Source: Acanthornis magna
Taxonomy: Eukaryota > Chordata > Aves > Passeriformes > Acanthizidae
DNA length: 64,000 nt
Direction: 5' to 3'
NCBI GenBank assembly: GCA_036785705.1
Contig: JAWUZG010000005.1
Location: 3,772,501 to 3,836,500 of the forward strand
Positions 13,996 through 24,560 of this stretch are shown here, in pieces (the first letter of the stretch is position 1; the number at the start of each line of letters is the position of its first letter). The notes below the pieces were generated by a model, which ran no database searches, had not been told where the DNA came from, and worked only from the letters and a program-made list of their open reading frames with translations. The translations under genes were made by a program, and so were the position numbers.

Positions 13996-15790
13996 GGTGT
14001 GTTGGGGATCTGAGTCACAGATTGATCACATGGAAGTGGATCTTAAATATATGTCCCAATAACTCAAAGCTGTGTTCGATATTCAGCATTGTATTGATGA
14101 ATTAGACTCGTGTGAGCTGCCTAAGTTAATGTTATGTGGGTTTAGGGTTTAAAAATGCAAAATCCCAGTAATTAGGAATATGCTACTGGGAAAATTCAGA
14201 CTGAATACTCCAAATCATGGGTAGAAAGTTAGTTTTGCATTAGTATTTGCTAGGATGGGAGTGGAGAAAGATGATATACTTCATCCAATAGACATTTGTC
14301 CTTGATGGAAGCAGACAATTTTAAAAAAAAGATGTGCAGAAATAATTAAAACTGAAAGAACATCATTTGGATTGCAGAGTGATCCAGTGAAAGTTATTGT
14401 CTACATTTATTTTTATGATGGCAACAATTTTTAAAGGAAAAGCTAACAGTAGCTAACCAGCTCCATTTGTAGCTACGATCAGAACAGGACATTTTCCTTA
14501 TTAAGCTCCTTATTCTTTGTACATACTGAGAAGAAAAAATATCAGGCAATACAGGGTTTCTTGTTAGCCTGAATTGCTGCTTCACAGCTGCTTGTGGCTC
14601 TTGATACTGCTGTTTGCAGAGGCAGGATCCCAGTCCCACCCTTTGGATAGAACTGGGGCTCACGGGGCTGGACTGAGGTTTGACTAAACACCTTTGGGAG
14701 TAGAAAAATGTTGTAACAATCATCATTTTGGTGGCACTGAGCTCCCAATCAGCACCTGTTTTAAAGACAATGATAGTAACTTCTAATAATTCTTATAATA
14801 AATACCACATCTTTTCCCCCACTTCTGTCTGCGTGCAAGTTGAACAAATGGCTTGTTTAAAAACCAATATATTATCTTCTGACTTGATTCAAATAGAACA
14901 TAGTTGATTATTCAAAGCAGGAAACTGCAAGAAATCTTGGAAATTCCCTAAACGCTTGCCCACTGACCTTTGGTGTGCACCAGCCTCTGGAGAACCTTGC
15001 CAAAACCTTACAAACTGTTCAACTCATGGACAGCATCCTGGGAAAAATTCCTTCCTGTTTCACTTTTGAACTGACAAACACTTCCAGAAAAAGCTGAAAT
15101 CTGAATGCACAAATGAACCAAATGTGCTCCCACTAACTCAGCAGCCTCATTTGGTGCAGATTGTCTGACTTCAAAGGCTCCAATACAGGAGTCTGAACTG
15201 AGAGAGGGGAAGATGGGGTGCAACGTTTTTACTTTGGCAAAAATAATAATCAAAAAGAAAGTATTCCGATTCCTTAAACCTGTATTGAAAGAAAAATATT
15301 CCCTAATAATGGAAAGCATTTTATATAAGCTGTACCTGCTGTACTTTTGGAAGATACAGCACAGAGAAGTCGTGATTCTCCTCTCACCAGCAATCAAGAG
15401 TCTGATCCCACTCAACAGCCTAAAGCACACCTTAAACCTATTTGTTTGCACAGCTCAGAAAAGGCAACAAGAACAATTTATTTGACTGAGTTAATATATA
15501 TGATTCCATTACAGTTTTGGTGCCCTGAAGGATGGCACACAGGGGCTTTGTATGACCTTTCCTTTAATGTTCCAGTAGTTTGGAAGTGCCATTAAGAAGT
15601 GATCAGTGGGAATTGTCTTAAGGATGCCACCCACCCTTCTAAGAAGGATGTGCAGTGAGACCTGACCTTAAGGTTTGATTGGATTTTTAAAATGGTATTG
15701 CCAGATAAGCAAAGCATGGGAGTTATCTGCTCTACATACAAAAAAAACCCCCCAAAAATAACAGACCCATAAACCTCCATTCCCTCAGGG
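13996..15790. other. Unique non-coding DNA
   Basis: No gene, RNA or repeat is recognised. The longest frame is a minus-strand run of 147 codons at 15008-15451 with no domain motif, overlapped by plus-strand frames, so it is taken as chance. AT content is high around 14750-14900. Confidence 0.55.
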
Positions 15791-15840
15791 AAAAAAAAAA
15801 AAAAAAAGGAAAATGAAAAATGAAAGAAAAAAAAAGAAAA
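15791..15840. repeat. A-rich low-complexity tract
   Basis: A run of 17 A (15791-15807) is followed by A-rich sequence with scattered G and T to about 15840. It could be the worn tail of a retroposed copy on the plus strand, but no body is recognisable upstream. Confidence 0.85.
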
Positions 15841-16270
15841 AGAGCAATTGATTCTGTTGCAATTCAGATCTCATAATAACAAATGTAATACTAGAAAACA
15901 GAATATCTCATTTTGGAATCAGCTTCCATGGTTACAAATGCTCTAAACTGATGTTGAAGATAGACCAAACATGTAGTTAATGTTACACCCATCATCATAC
16001 GATTAACATTTTCCTGATATTATTAGTGTAACTCTTGGATATTTTTTTCCTCTTTCTGTCATTCATATTAAATTATGTTCTCACTTCCCTGCCTTTAGTA
16101 GCTAACTTTGTACTCTGAAAACAATTTATTATGCCAGCAGAGCAAAGCTGATGGATCTTTGTGCGGGACAGACTCTGCAGCATTCATGTCAATTATATTA
16201 TATTAGGGCTTTCCATTAATTTTGTCTTCCAACTTCATGAAACACTAGAAGGCAGATTCATCTTTCCCCT

Positions 16271-16352
16271 GATGTAATTGTATTGATTTCAGTGGTGCTA
16301 TTACCAAGGGAAAGAGCAATAAATGACAGCAAATTCTGGCCCCAGAGTTTTG
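16271..16352. repeat. Possible fragment of an ancient amniote repeat
   Basis: The segment runs through TGATTTCAGTGG and ends near CAAATTCTGGCCCC. This order recalls an old amniote interspersed repeat family in which a 'gatttcagtgg' core is followed by 'agagcagaatttggccc'. The match is recalled from general familiarity with turtle, crocodile and bird repeats, not from a search. Divergence is high. Such old copies are often retained as conserved non-coding elements. Confidence 0.35.
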
Positions 16353-16748
16353 CCAACCTGAACTTTCCAGTTCCAGCAGAGTTGCTGGACACGATTATTA
16401 TTTGTTTATTTATAGCCCTTTTCTTCCTGTGATCATAATTTTCTGTGACTTTTGCTATTAAGCAAATTGTGTAATCCTGTTCGATGTTAGTTTTCAGTAA
16501 TTCAGCATTTGGTTCTAGAATGACAATCTCATTTTGTCAGGAAATCTGTGTTCCATTGCACAAGCCATTTATATTCCAAGGTATTCTCTTATTAGACTAC
16601 CGCAGATGTGATGTGCCTTCCTCTCTCATATAATCCTGTTACAAACACTCTCTACATTAAAATACTTTCTCATGCATATTATTTCGATCCCTACAAGAAA
16701 TTTCTTATGAGGGAGATGAGCTGTAGTGGCATCTCATTGTTCAGTTTT

Positions 16749-16793
16749 GTCTGTGATTTACGCCAGTTTTAATATAAATAGCAGAATTCCTTA
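16749..16793. repeat. Possible ancient amniote repeat fragment, second piece
   Basis: The stretch GTGATTTACGCCAGTTTTAA, followed by TAGCAGAATTCC, resembles the 'gatttacaccagtgtaa...agcagaattc' part of the same old amniote repeat type as the segment near 16.3 kb. It is short and diverged. A chance match is possible. Confidence 0.3.
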
Positions 16794-18457
16794 TTATCAA
16801 CAGCTGGTTTATTTGTTTCAGAATAACTGCATAATTAGGAATTAGGTGCTCTGATAATTTTTTTTCCTGTTTGCTCTTGTATTAGTGAAGTTGGTGGTGA
16901 AGTATGATTTTTACTTAGTTTTTCTGATGTAGGATCAGTAACCTACAGATACACTGACCAGGGCTGTAAACAGCACATTAGGGTAACTTGCAGTATCCGT
17001 TTAGTCAAAAAATACAAGAACAGATATTGGTCTGTTGGAAAAAGTGATCTGCAAGTGTGCAGGTGGACTGACTAAAGATTAGGATAGAAGGAATAATCGG
17101 TTTTTTTGGCTTATAACTTTCAGAGCTTTATAAATACAGAAACCAGACACCTCCTCTAAAGAGTGTGGACTGCTGCCCTCTTGGCTTGACATGAAGATCA
17201 CTGTGGGTGGGTAGAATGATTCCAGCATTGCCCTCTCCCACTGCAGATCTGGGTGGGGAAGATCTGTAGTAAAATAAGTGACTTTTGTAGCTTCGAGACA
17301 TCTCCTCGCACAAAAGGGTCGGAAAATGTGGTGTTGTAAAACACCCGTGTGTAGAATTGCCGGTGGAATTGGTTTGCTGCCTCCACAAACTTCCACTTCT
17401 TGAAAACACCAGAAATCCTTTGGATGTTGAGAACTGTGGGGGAGCTGGGAGAAGGTGGCAGCACTCCTCAGTGATTGGGAGGTGCAGGCAGGTTCCTGTT
17501 TTCCATTTGTGCAGCCCACTCTAAATGGAGCTATTAAGTCAAAGCCAAACAAACAAAAGCCTCAAAACTGATCAAGTAGGTTTCAGGGAATGCTGGTGTG
17601 GAAAAAGAGTGTCAGCACCAAGTGTTTCATTTCCAAATGCAGTGCAAGGGAAAAAAGAAAAAAAGCTAAAAAAAAATCTCTGCAACCATCTAATAAAAGT
17701 GAAGATGGAAAAAATTGCCTGAAAGTAGAGTCAAAACACCAGGTAAGAGGAGAATCACAAGCAGACAAAAATGCTGCAAATTCCATACAACATCTGAGAG
17801 GAGATTACAGTGTCAGGACAATGGAATCATACACTGAAAATGGTGTTTAAACTCCATTCTGGAAACATTATTGCTATGCTGTAGTTATATTTAACAGGAA
17901 AGTTTTTATTTTATTTTTGCACGCATCCTAAGCATGAGATGAATGTATGTATAAAAAATGAAGAGAGTATCTAAAAATGTGTTTTAAAAATATTACAATG
18001 GCACATACATTTAAAAAAAAATAAATCACTGGTTCCTATTTTTTGAAAAATGAAATGTTTAGGGTATGATAAATGGTAATACAACTTTTCATTTTTGCTA
18101 GCCCAGTTATATACCAACTGAAGAATTCATATAAATAGTTGAGGTGGATGGCCTGTGGATATTGTACACAAATAAGCTTTCTTAAAATATCTCTTTGCCA
18201 CCATCAGTGATGCCTACTTAGAATAAACTGACCTCCAGGCTTTTAGCACTGCAACTGAAATGGAATTTTTTTTTAATTTACTTCTGAGGAAAAAAACCCA
18301 ACAAATTTCAGCCTTCAGATCATTGTTATTATGTGAGGAATGTTTGCTGCGTGGAATACATTCACAGATGGTCCCTAAACATAAGCAGCACATACTGTGT
18401 ATACAAGATAAGTCATTCTTTAGTTTCTCTGGGTTTTCACATTTAACCTGTTAAGGG

Positions 18458-18488
<31 letters not shown>
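18458..18488. repeat. Poly-A run of about 31 bases
   Basis: An uninterrupted run of about 31 A is followed by AGAAGAAGAGAGA. This is the longest homopolymer in the window. A run this long usually marks recent growth, either of a retroposon tail or of a simple repeat. No retrocopy body is recognisable in the preceding several hundred bases. Confidence 0.92.
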
Positions 18489-18490
<2 letters not shown>

Positions 18491-21430
18491 AGAAGAGAGA
18501 TTCCAGAAAATAAATCTCTCTCCCCGTTCAGATGCTACCGCCCAAATGATCCTTTGTGCAGCTGCTCCTCTAGTGCTGCTGTCTGACTCCTCAGCTCCCA
18601 AGGCTTTGGAAAGAAATGTAGCTGGTTTAATCAAAGCTTGGCGACAAATTTACAGTTATGCAAGATTTTAGAATTTCTTTTATTAGGAAGTTCACTTTAT
18701 CTTGTCCAGGCCAGTGTGATATCCTATGGAGGTCACAGACCTCGTGCAGACTCCCGAGATTGATGGCCAGGAAGGCAGGATTCTGCTCATCATCTTCCCA
18801 GCAGTTCTTGTAATTTTATGCCAATCAGACACCCTCAGAGAATTACACTGATTTCTTGGAGATAGTTGTGAAGTACTCTTCAGAATGTGCCCCAGTCAGG
18901 CATCGGTGGCTCCAGGGAAATGCAGAGCACGTTAGTGTTTTGTGAGCAATAGCAAATACGTTTTGTCTGCAGTCTCGGTGTTCTGGGGTACCTTTCACAC
19001 GCACACACAGGACTTTGGGGATGCTAAAAGTTTACACACTAAGCATTCAGAAGGAGTGGTGGGAGCTGCTGAGCACAGACATCACCTTTGTCTCGGGAAA
19101 TTCCTGAGCAGCAAATTCCCAAAAGCTGGGAAAAGAAGTTGGGGGAATAACCGCATCCATCTGCCTCGTGTTCATGGTCTGCCCACAGCTAACTCTGGCT
19201 GTGCGTGAGCCTCGTGTGGAAATGCAGGCACCACGGCTGGGAGGACTCAGAAAAGGAGAGCAGATGCAGACAAGTCATTCTTTGGTTAAACTATAGCCGT
19301 AACCATAGCCGGTCCCTTTTCCTCACTGGCATTAGTCCTCTATTCACTCTGCATCCCGGGAGGTAATGGATGCACTGATGGAGAACAGAGCTCTCACACA
19401 AAAGACACTGACTCAGAGTCTTATCTCTGGGCTCTCTTTTCAGGTTACTTTTGGATCCTGTGAAGTTTATTAGCTATTAATTTCTGTTTTACATAATTTT
19501 ATTTCTTCTTATAGCTGCTTAAAGGTATAAAGGTGGGAATATTTTTCATTTAGTGCATTAAACTCAAGTTCTACATAACCACTTCAAAGGAGAAATTGAA
19601 CAAGGTTGTGTTACTAAGCAAGAAATCAAATTTAGATAGACATAAATCTAGAGGGGAAGAACTAACCAGCAAACCTAAGTGGATTTTGTCTTTATGTGAG
19701 TTTACTAGGAATCAAATGTATAGTCCTTCATGCAAGTTCTATGAGAAAAGGAGAGAGGATCAGCTCCCAAAACTTCATATTTGCACTTGTGGGTGAGGCT
19801 CTGCACTAGATCAGTAACGATGAATGAGCCAGTTGTATAGTGACTGTTCACCCAGACCTCCAGCTAAAACTAGAGCTAATCCTTAATTCGAGCTTTTCCA
19901 AAGTAAGAAGAAAAAAGCCTTGTGTGTTTTTAAAATACTTCTTTATTTTTTTTAGTTCCGCACCTTCTGATTTCACAGAAGAGTGGAGACAGGAATGCTG
20001 AAAATACAGTAGGAAATACTAACTTTACACCTAAGAAATGTATTTTGGATTGCATTAAAGGTCTCGTTCTTTCTGGATTGTCAGCCCAGATCTGCAGGCA
20101 CCAAAAGTTTCCAAGTCTGTAGATAAAAGTCTGTGTTTGTGAGAAGTACTCCGTGTTTTTTTGGCTAGAATTAACCGCTGAGCTTTCTCCATCGCTGTGC
20201 CCCTTGAGATATGGATTTCCCAATTTTTACAGCTTTATTAAATAATCTATTCTTAAAAAGATTTCTGATTTGCAGCTCTCATGTAGAGTTCACTCTTCCT
20301 CCTCTCCAAGAAATCACAAAAGCGCGTTCTTAATTGACTGCATTCAGCGGGATTAATCTCCTGTTTAAATGTGAAGAAAGGGTGTTGCTGGGTCGGAGCC
20401 TTGACAAGTCTATGAGGCAACTGGTTGAGCAAGGGCTGAAAGCGAGGGTACCACACAGGGTCTTCAGTTTGGTACTTGAAAGTTGGAGCTGCTGGAATTT
20501 CTGTTAATTAAAATGTATTAGTGGATGCCAGTATCATGTAATACTGGGGGGAAAAGAGGTGAAGATGGGTGGTTTGGTTTGCTTTAATTAGAGAACATAA
20601 AGTTGACTTCTGGCTTTGGGGGAGATGAGATGCATGGGCTGAAAACAAAGCATATGATCTTGCTGAGTGCTGGTGAGACAGTCTAGACAGATTTATATGG
20701 ATGCTGGAGAAAGCTTTAAGCAAACAGGCTGTTCCTGCTCTGATGTGTCATATTAATGTTCTTTTACTTCGTGTTTCTTGATGATTTGAGTATGTGGCTC
20801 TCAGAACAATTATATTTTGCCTAATAAAATTAAAACAGCATTAAAAATTACTGTTTCAAAATGGGAGGCACCAAGTCTCCCAAAGATGTAGGCACTTGCA
20901 TTTCTAAAGCCAACACAAGAAGGAAATGGTTGCTGGCTTCATTATGGTGTAGAAAATACAACTTAATATTGAATACTCATCAATCTGTGCAATGCTTAGA
21001 ATGTCCCAGATTATGTTAAGTCAAACAAAACCTCTCTTTGCTAACACTTTTTCTTATTTCCTTGCACACTGTTTTGCTCTATTGTGCATTCAGGCAGAGG
21101 GAAGGCAACCTCTTTTGTAAGGACTAAGTGGGCTCTGCTGTTTCAGTTTGCGTGATGTAAATCAATATATGTGTTCAGAACCTTTCCAACTAAGCGTATG
21201 GCTTTCTCTCCAGCGTAGCTTTTGTGACATGGAATTAGAAAATTCCTTTTCCCTTCACATTTATTGTACGCGTTCTTCTGTAGAGTAGTCGTTCTGTTCC
21301 ACGTTTCCAGAGGAATTTGGGTCATTGTTTACTTGTGGCTTCATTAAAGAACGTCCAGTAGGTAACAATTTCCATCGTCAACCTTTGAATATCAAACACA
21401 CTATTATAATAGTCTTTGAAAGCACTGCAT
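18489..21430. other. Unique non-coding DNA
   Basis: No gene is recognised. Base composition is mixed, with several CpGs near 19080-19220 but no island. Open frames stay under 100 codons. Nothing else stands out by eye. Confidence 0.55.
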
Positions 21431-21474
21431 GGAGCACAGAAACCTGAGAGACGCCAGAGCAGCTCTAGTCAAGT

Positions 21475-21483
21475 TATAAAAAG
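21475..21483 (+). promoter_or_regulatory. TATA-box-like motif
   Basis: TATAAAAAG fits the core-promoter TATA consensus well and lies in a stretch with more CpGs than its surroundings (21450-21680). It sits about 450 bp upstream of the tRNA-like segment and the minisatellite. A lone TATA match is common by chance in AT-rich DNA, so this matters only if transcription from here can be shown. Confidence 0.25.
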
Positions 21484-21779
21484 AGCACTACCATCGCTGC
21501 CTGAACAGAAGGAACGTGTGGGGAGATCGAGGGCATTGCCATGACAATTCCGACCGGCGGCTCTTTGTTCTCCTTGCGTTCTGACATAGACTTTCTTCTT
21601 CCAACATCAGGAGCAAATGTTGATTAGGAGAAGCTGTGCTTGTTGTGGAGAATACACGGCCAAACACCTCTTCTTCTGTTTGTTGGAGCTACAAAATACG
21701 TGGTCAATGGAGTCTAATTTGAATGAAATTTTATGGGCTCACAGAGGTTGGTGTGAAGTAAGGAATGCTCTACTTTGAC

Positions 21780-21800
21780 CTCTGTAGCCTCTCTACAGAG
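21780..21800. other. Perfect 8-bp hairpin
   Basis: CTCTGTAG and CTACAGAG form a perfect 8-bp stem around the 5-base loop CCTCT. It is isolated, and no small-RNA gene context is visible. Confidence 0.6.
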
Positions 21801-21927
21801 AGCTTAATAGAGAAAATGTTTTAAATTACAGTATGTTCCAATTATTGTACATTTATGGGACGGTGTGAGCTCCCTCTACGGGCTAATTTAACGTCTGCAA
21901 ATTCCAATAATTCTTTTTTGTAACAAA

Positions 21928-21990
21928 GCCTCTGTGTAGCCTCGTGGATAAGGTGCCTGCCTAAGGTTTCTAAGGTTGTGCTCTTTTGAG
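21928..21990 (+). ncRNA. tRNA-like segment with pol III A-box match (possible SINE head or tRNA relic)
   Basis: The segment at 21937-21953, TAGCCTCGTGGATAAGG, resembles the D-arm and internal A box of vertebrate tRNA-Arg genes. GCCT and AGGT can pair as a D stem. The anticodon stem does not pair, and no good B box (GGTTCGANTCC) follows; GGTTGTGCTC at 21974-21983 is at best a poor match. It is therefore not a functional tRNA. It may be a decayed tRNA, the head of a tRNA-derived SINE, or chance. It lies just 5' of the YY1-like motif and the minisatellite. Confidence 0.25.
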
Positions 21991-21996
21991 CGTGTG

Positions 21997-22009
21997 CAAG
22001 ATGGCTGCC
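21997..22009 (+). promoter_or_regulatory. YY1-like motif
   Basis: CAAGATGGCTGCC matches the YY1 core AAGATGGC(G/T)GC in its first eight bases and closely in the rest. YY1 sites often sit just downstream of transcription starts and in retroelement 5' ends. The site directly abuts the CpG-bearing tandem repeat. Function is inferred from the motif only. Confidence 0.4.
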
Positions 22010-22018
22010 ACAAAAGTG

Positions 22019-22131
22019 TTTGAAGCTGCCGCGTTTGAAGCTGCCGCGTGTGTTTGAAGCTGCCGCATTTGAAGCTGCCAGGTTTGAAGCTGCCGCGTGT
22101 GTTTGAAGCCGGCGCGTTTGATGTTGCTGAG
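22019..22131 (+). repeat. CpG-bearing 15/19-bp minisatellite, about 7 units
   Basis: Seven units of the type TTTGAAGCTGCCGCG follow one another. Their lengths run 15, 19, 15, 15, 19, 15, 15, because two units carry an extra TGTG. This alternation suggests unequal expansion of a compound unit. Several units keep CpG at the same place, against an AT-rich background, so the array is either young or sheltered from methylation-driven decay. Read on the minus strand it gives alanine/glutamine/threonine-rich peptide, but no coding frame of plausible length includes it. Confidence 0.85.
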
Positions 22132-24560
22132 TACGTTTGTAAATTTGAGGCAGACTTTAATATTGTTAGACGGTAGGGGAGTCCTTTTCAACCTTTTTTC
22201 ATTTCTCACTTGAACTTTTAAAAAGTTTTATTTTAACTTTTTTTTAAACTATTTTAACTACTTATGTCAGCTGAGGAATGCTGTGATTCACAGCCATTAT
22301 TGTAAGGCGGCTGTTATGTATTTTTAGTGCTGCTGGGACCATAGGAATTTTTGAGTGACTTTGACTGCAGACAACAATGTGGAGAATAATCCTGACTGTG
22401 AAAAGTGCTGTTGGGGCTGCAGAAAAGTACAGAATAATTTTGACCAAGGGCAATCATGGCTTCTCTGAGAAGAAATACAAGTATGCCTGGGTGTGGAATT
22501 GTGGGTTGCTGAGACTGGGAGGAAAAAAAATTGCTGGAAAGAGAAGGTGAAGCTTTGTAGAGAATTGACAGTGTGTTCAGTTAGCTGGGAGCTACGGGGT
22601 TGGAAAAAAAATTCTGATGGGACTCTAGAGGAGCCTTCAATGATGCCAGGAGTGAAGAACTTGGGCTGTTTGAACAGTAGGGGGAAAGCATAAATAGTGC
22701 CATTTGTTGAAAGCTATGAACCACCAGAAATATTAGGAAGGAAATGCTGAATGCGTTTGTTGAGAGCTGTGAGGTGTAGTTTGTTTCTTCTGCAGGAGAA
22801 TTGTTCTGTAATGTTATATTATTTAGGAATGCAATTTTTCAAGTCTAAAAGCTGGCCAAGACTTGGTGTGGGACTGGCAAGTCCTTCTGTGTTGGGTGGG
22901 AGAGGGAGAGGTTTTTTAAGTTAGCCGAACATTGAGTTTTACATGAGCAAGCAGTATCTTCCTGTGCATGTGGAAGGGGATGTTGGCTGAAACTCAGAGG
23001 TTCACACAATTGAACTAAATGGATGTTCTTCACATGGGACCACTTGGCTATCAGTGAACCACAGCTGGGTGACTTCTCCTGGTGGTCACCTCTTCAATGT
23101 GATTTGGGAGCACCGTGCTCCATGGAAATTATCTGTAGTTCTGGGTCTTTGGAGGTTCCTCCCTGTCACTCCTCCAGGAGCATCCCGTCCTGGTGATGTT
23201 TGTCCACTGTCTTGGAGACCCTCTGGACACCCCATTGGCTCTGGTACTCTTTGGAGTGTTAGGAGATGGATTTGGTAGCTGCTCTATGAACGTGTTGCTC
23301 TTTTACCGTATCTCTCCATCATTTGCCACACGGAATTCTTGGCACAAGGTTGGGATCTGGGAGCCTGTGCCTCAGATAACTGGTAACAAGATGTTGAGAT
23401 CAGAGATTATTTTGTTTATAGAGCTGAATCTTGCTCAGATTAAATCATCACCTTTTAATTTTTCTAGCTTTGTCTCCTCTCTTCCGGTGATTCTTTGTTC
23501 AGATGTGCTCATTTTATCATTGGAGCTGCTAACACTGAACATTGTTTTGTATGGAATTGCACAAGTGATGAAATGATGAAAAAATGGTGTGGTACATGGC
23601 AGAGTTGGGTAACTGTTGATGTCCTGGCTTCCCTGGGAAGGTTTCAATTAGGGATTTTTAATTTCTGTACAATAACAGGCATCAAATGGATCTGATTGAT
23701 CCTGTTTGTGATGAGTTGCTGCTATGGTATTCCTGATTTTTTTACAGGCATTTCTCATCCTTATTTTAGAATATTTGTTATGTTTGTTCAACTTACAATG
23801 TTGTTCTTACTCTCTCTAGTTTATCAATCATGTAATGAAATGAACTTCAGTGTTTTCTTTGCTGATTACACTGACTTTATATTACTTTGAAGCACTTTTT
23901 TAGCTAAACCAAAGTAGTCTCTGTGCCCTGTCTGGTACAATTCAGAGGAGCTCAAGTGGATTTCCAGTGCGAGAGTCTAGCCCCTCTTGTTGGCTTTTGC
24001 CTGGCTTTGGAGCAATGTTTTGTCTTGACTCGATCCATAAACTTCCTCTTGTCATTTCAGTTGTATATGTGGCACATTATGATCTTAATAACAAATCAGA
24101 TATAATAAGTAACTTCCTCATTTTCGTTTTTCTTCGAATGAAGATTTTTATTCGGTACCGTCAACCTCAACACCGTGTGCTTGGATGATTTTTAAAATAA
24201 TTTTGTATTCGACTTTGGAGTGGCTGCTTCTGTCTTTCCGTTTGTCTTCCAAGCTTGTTAAATCAGTTGCTTATTTACTTTTTGTACAGTGTTGTTAGTA
24301 GAAAATGTATTGCTATTCATTCCAAACTTTAAATACCTTCCTTGTTAGCATTTTGGGTGTTTTTTCTGTGAGTTTTTGCTCCGTCCTTTCCAGCCTGTTA
24401 CATTGCCTTTGTTTTGCTGTGCTCCTTGTTAATTCGAAATGGAATTTACCACGAACTTGTGTATCAGCGCATCCTGCCATCAAGTTCAGCTCCACACTCC
24501 TGCTCTTAACACAGCAGTGTTATTATCGCTGGTGATAGTGCTGAAGCCCCCGAGCAGCTT
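22132..24560. other. G+T-biased block without recognised genes
   Basis: About 2.4 kb in which the plus strand is enriched in G+T over A+C. Early lines are G-rich and C-poor (for example 22501-22720), later lines are T-rich (for example 23700-23890 and 24340-24430). Open frames reach 127 codons (23193-23576, plus) but show no domain. Steady G+T excess is a known footprint of germline transcription of that strand, and it can also come from a mobile element. No long terminal repeats or inverted termini are visible at the edges. The block could be a lncRNA exon, an unrecognised element, or simple compositional drift. Confidence 0.35.

Larger units (their letters stand above)
15841..18457. other. 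AT-rich unique DNA; candidate conserved non-coding stretch 16100-16850
   Basis: No gene is recognised. The 16100-16850 interval has few low-complexity runs, many TAAT and TTAT motifs, and segments that resemble very old amniote repeats (listed separately). A minus-strand open frame of 157 codons at 17079-17552 has no family signature and is overlapped by two other minus-strand frames, so it is not called. From 17870 to 18240 the DNA is very AT-rich. Confidence 0.45.

Noticed and set aside
15791..15840. Poly-A tract as the tail of a processed pseudogene
   Set aside because: No recognisable coding body or flanking direct repeats upstream.
17079..17552. 157-codon minus-strand open frame
   Set aside because: No family signature, and two other minus-strand frames of 88-93 codons overlap it. 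Length is within chance for a 64-kb window.
21928..21990. Functional tRNA gene
   Set aside because: No anticodon stem, T arm or B box of adequate quality.
22019..22131. Regular repeats as a possible CRISPR array
   Set aside because: Units are contiguous with no unique spacers, and the genome is vertebrate.
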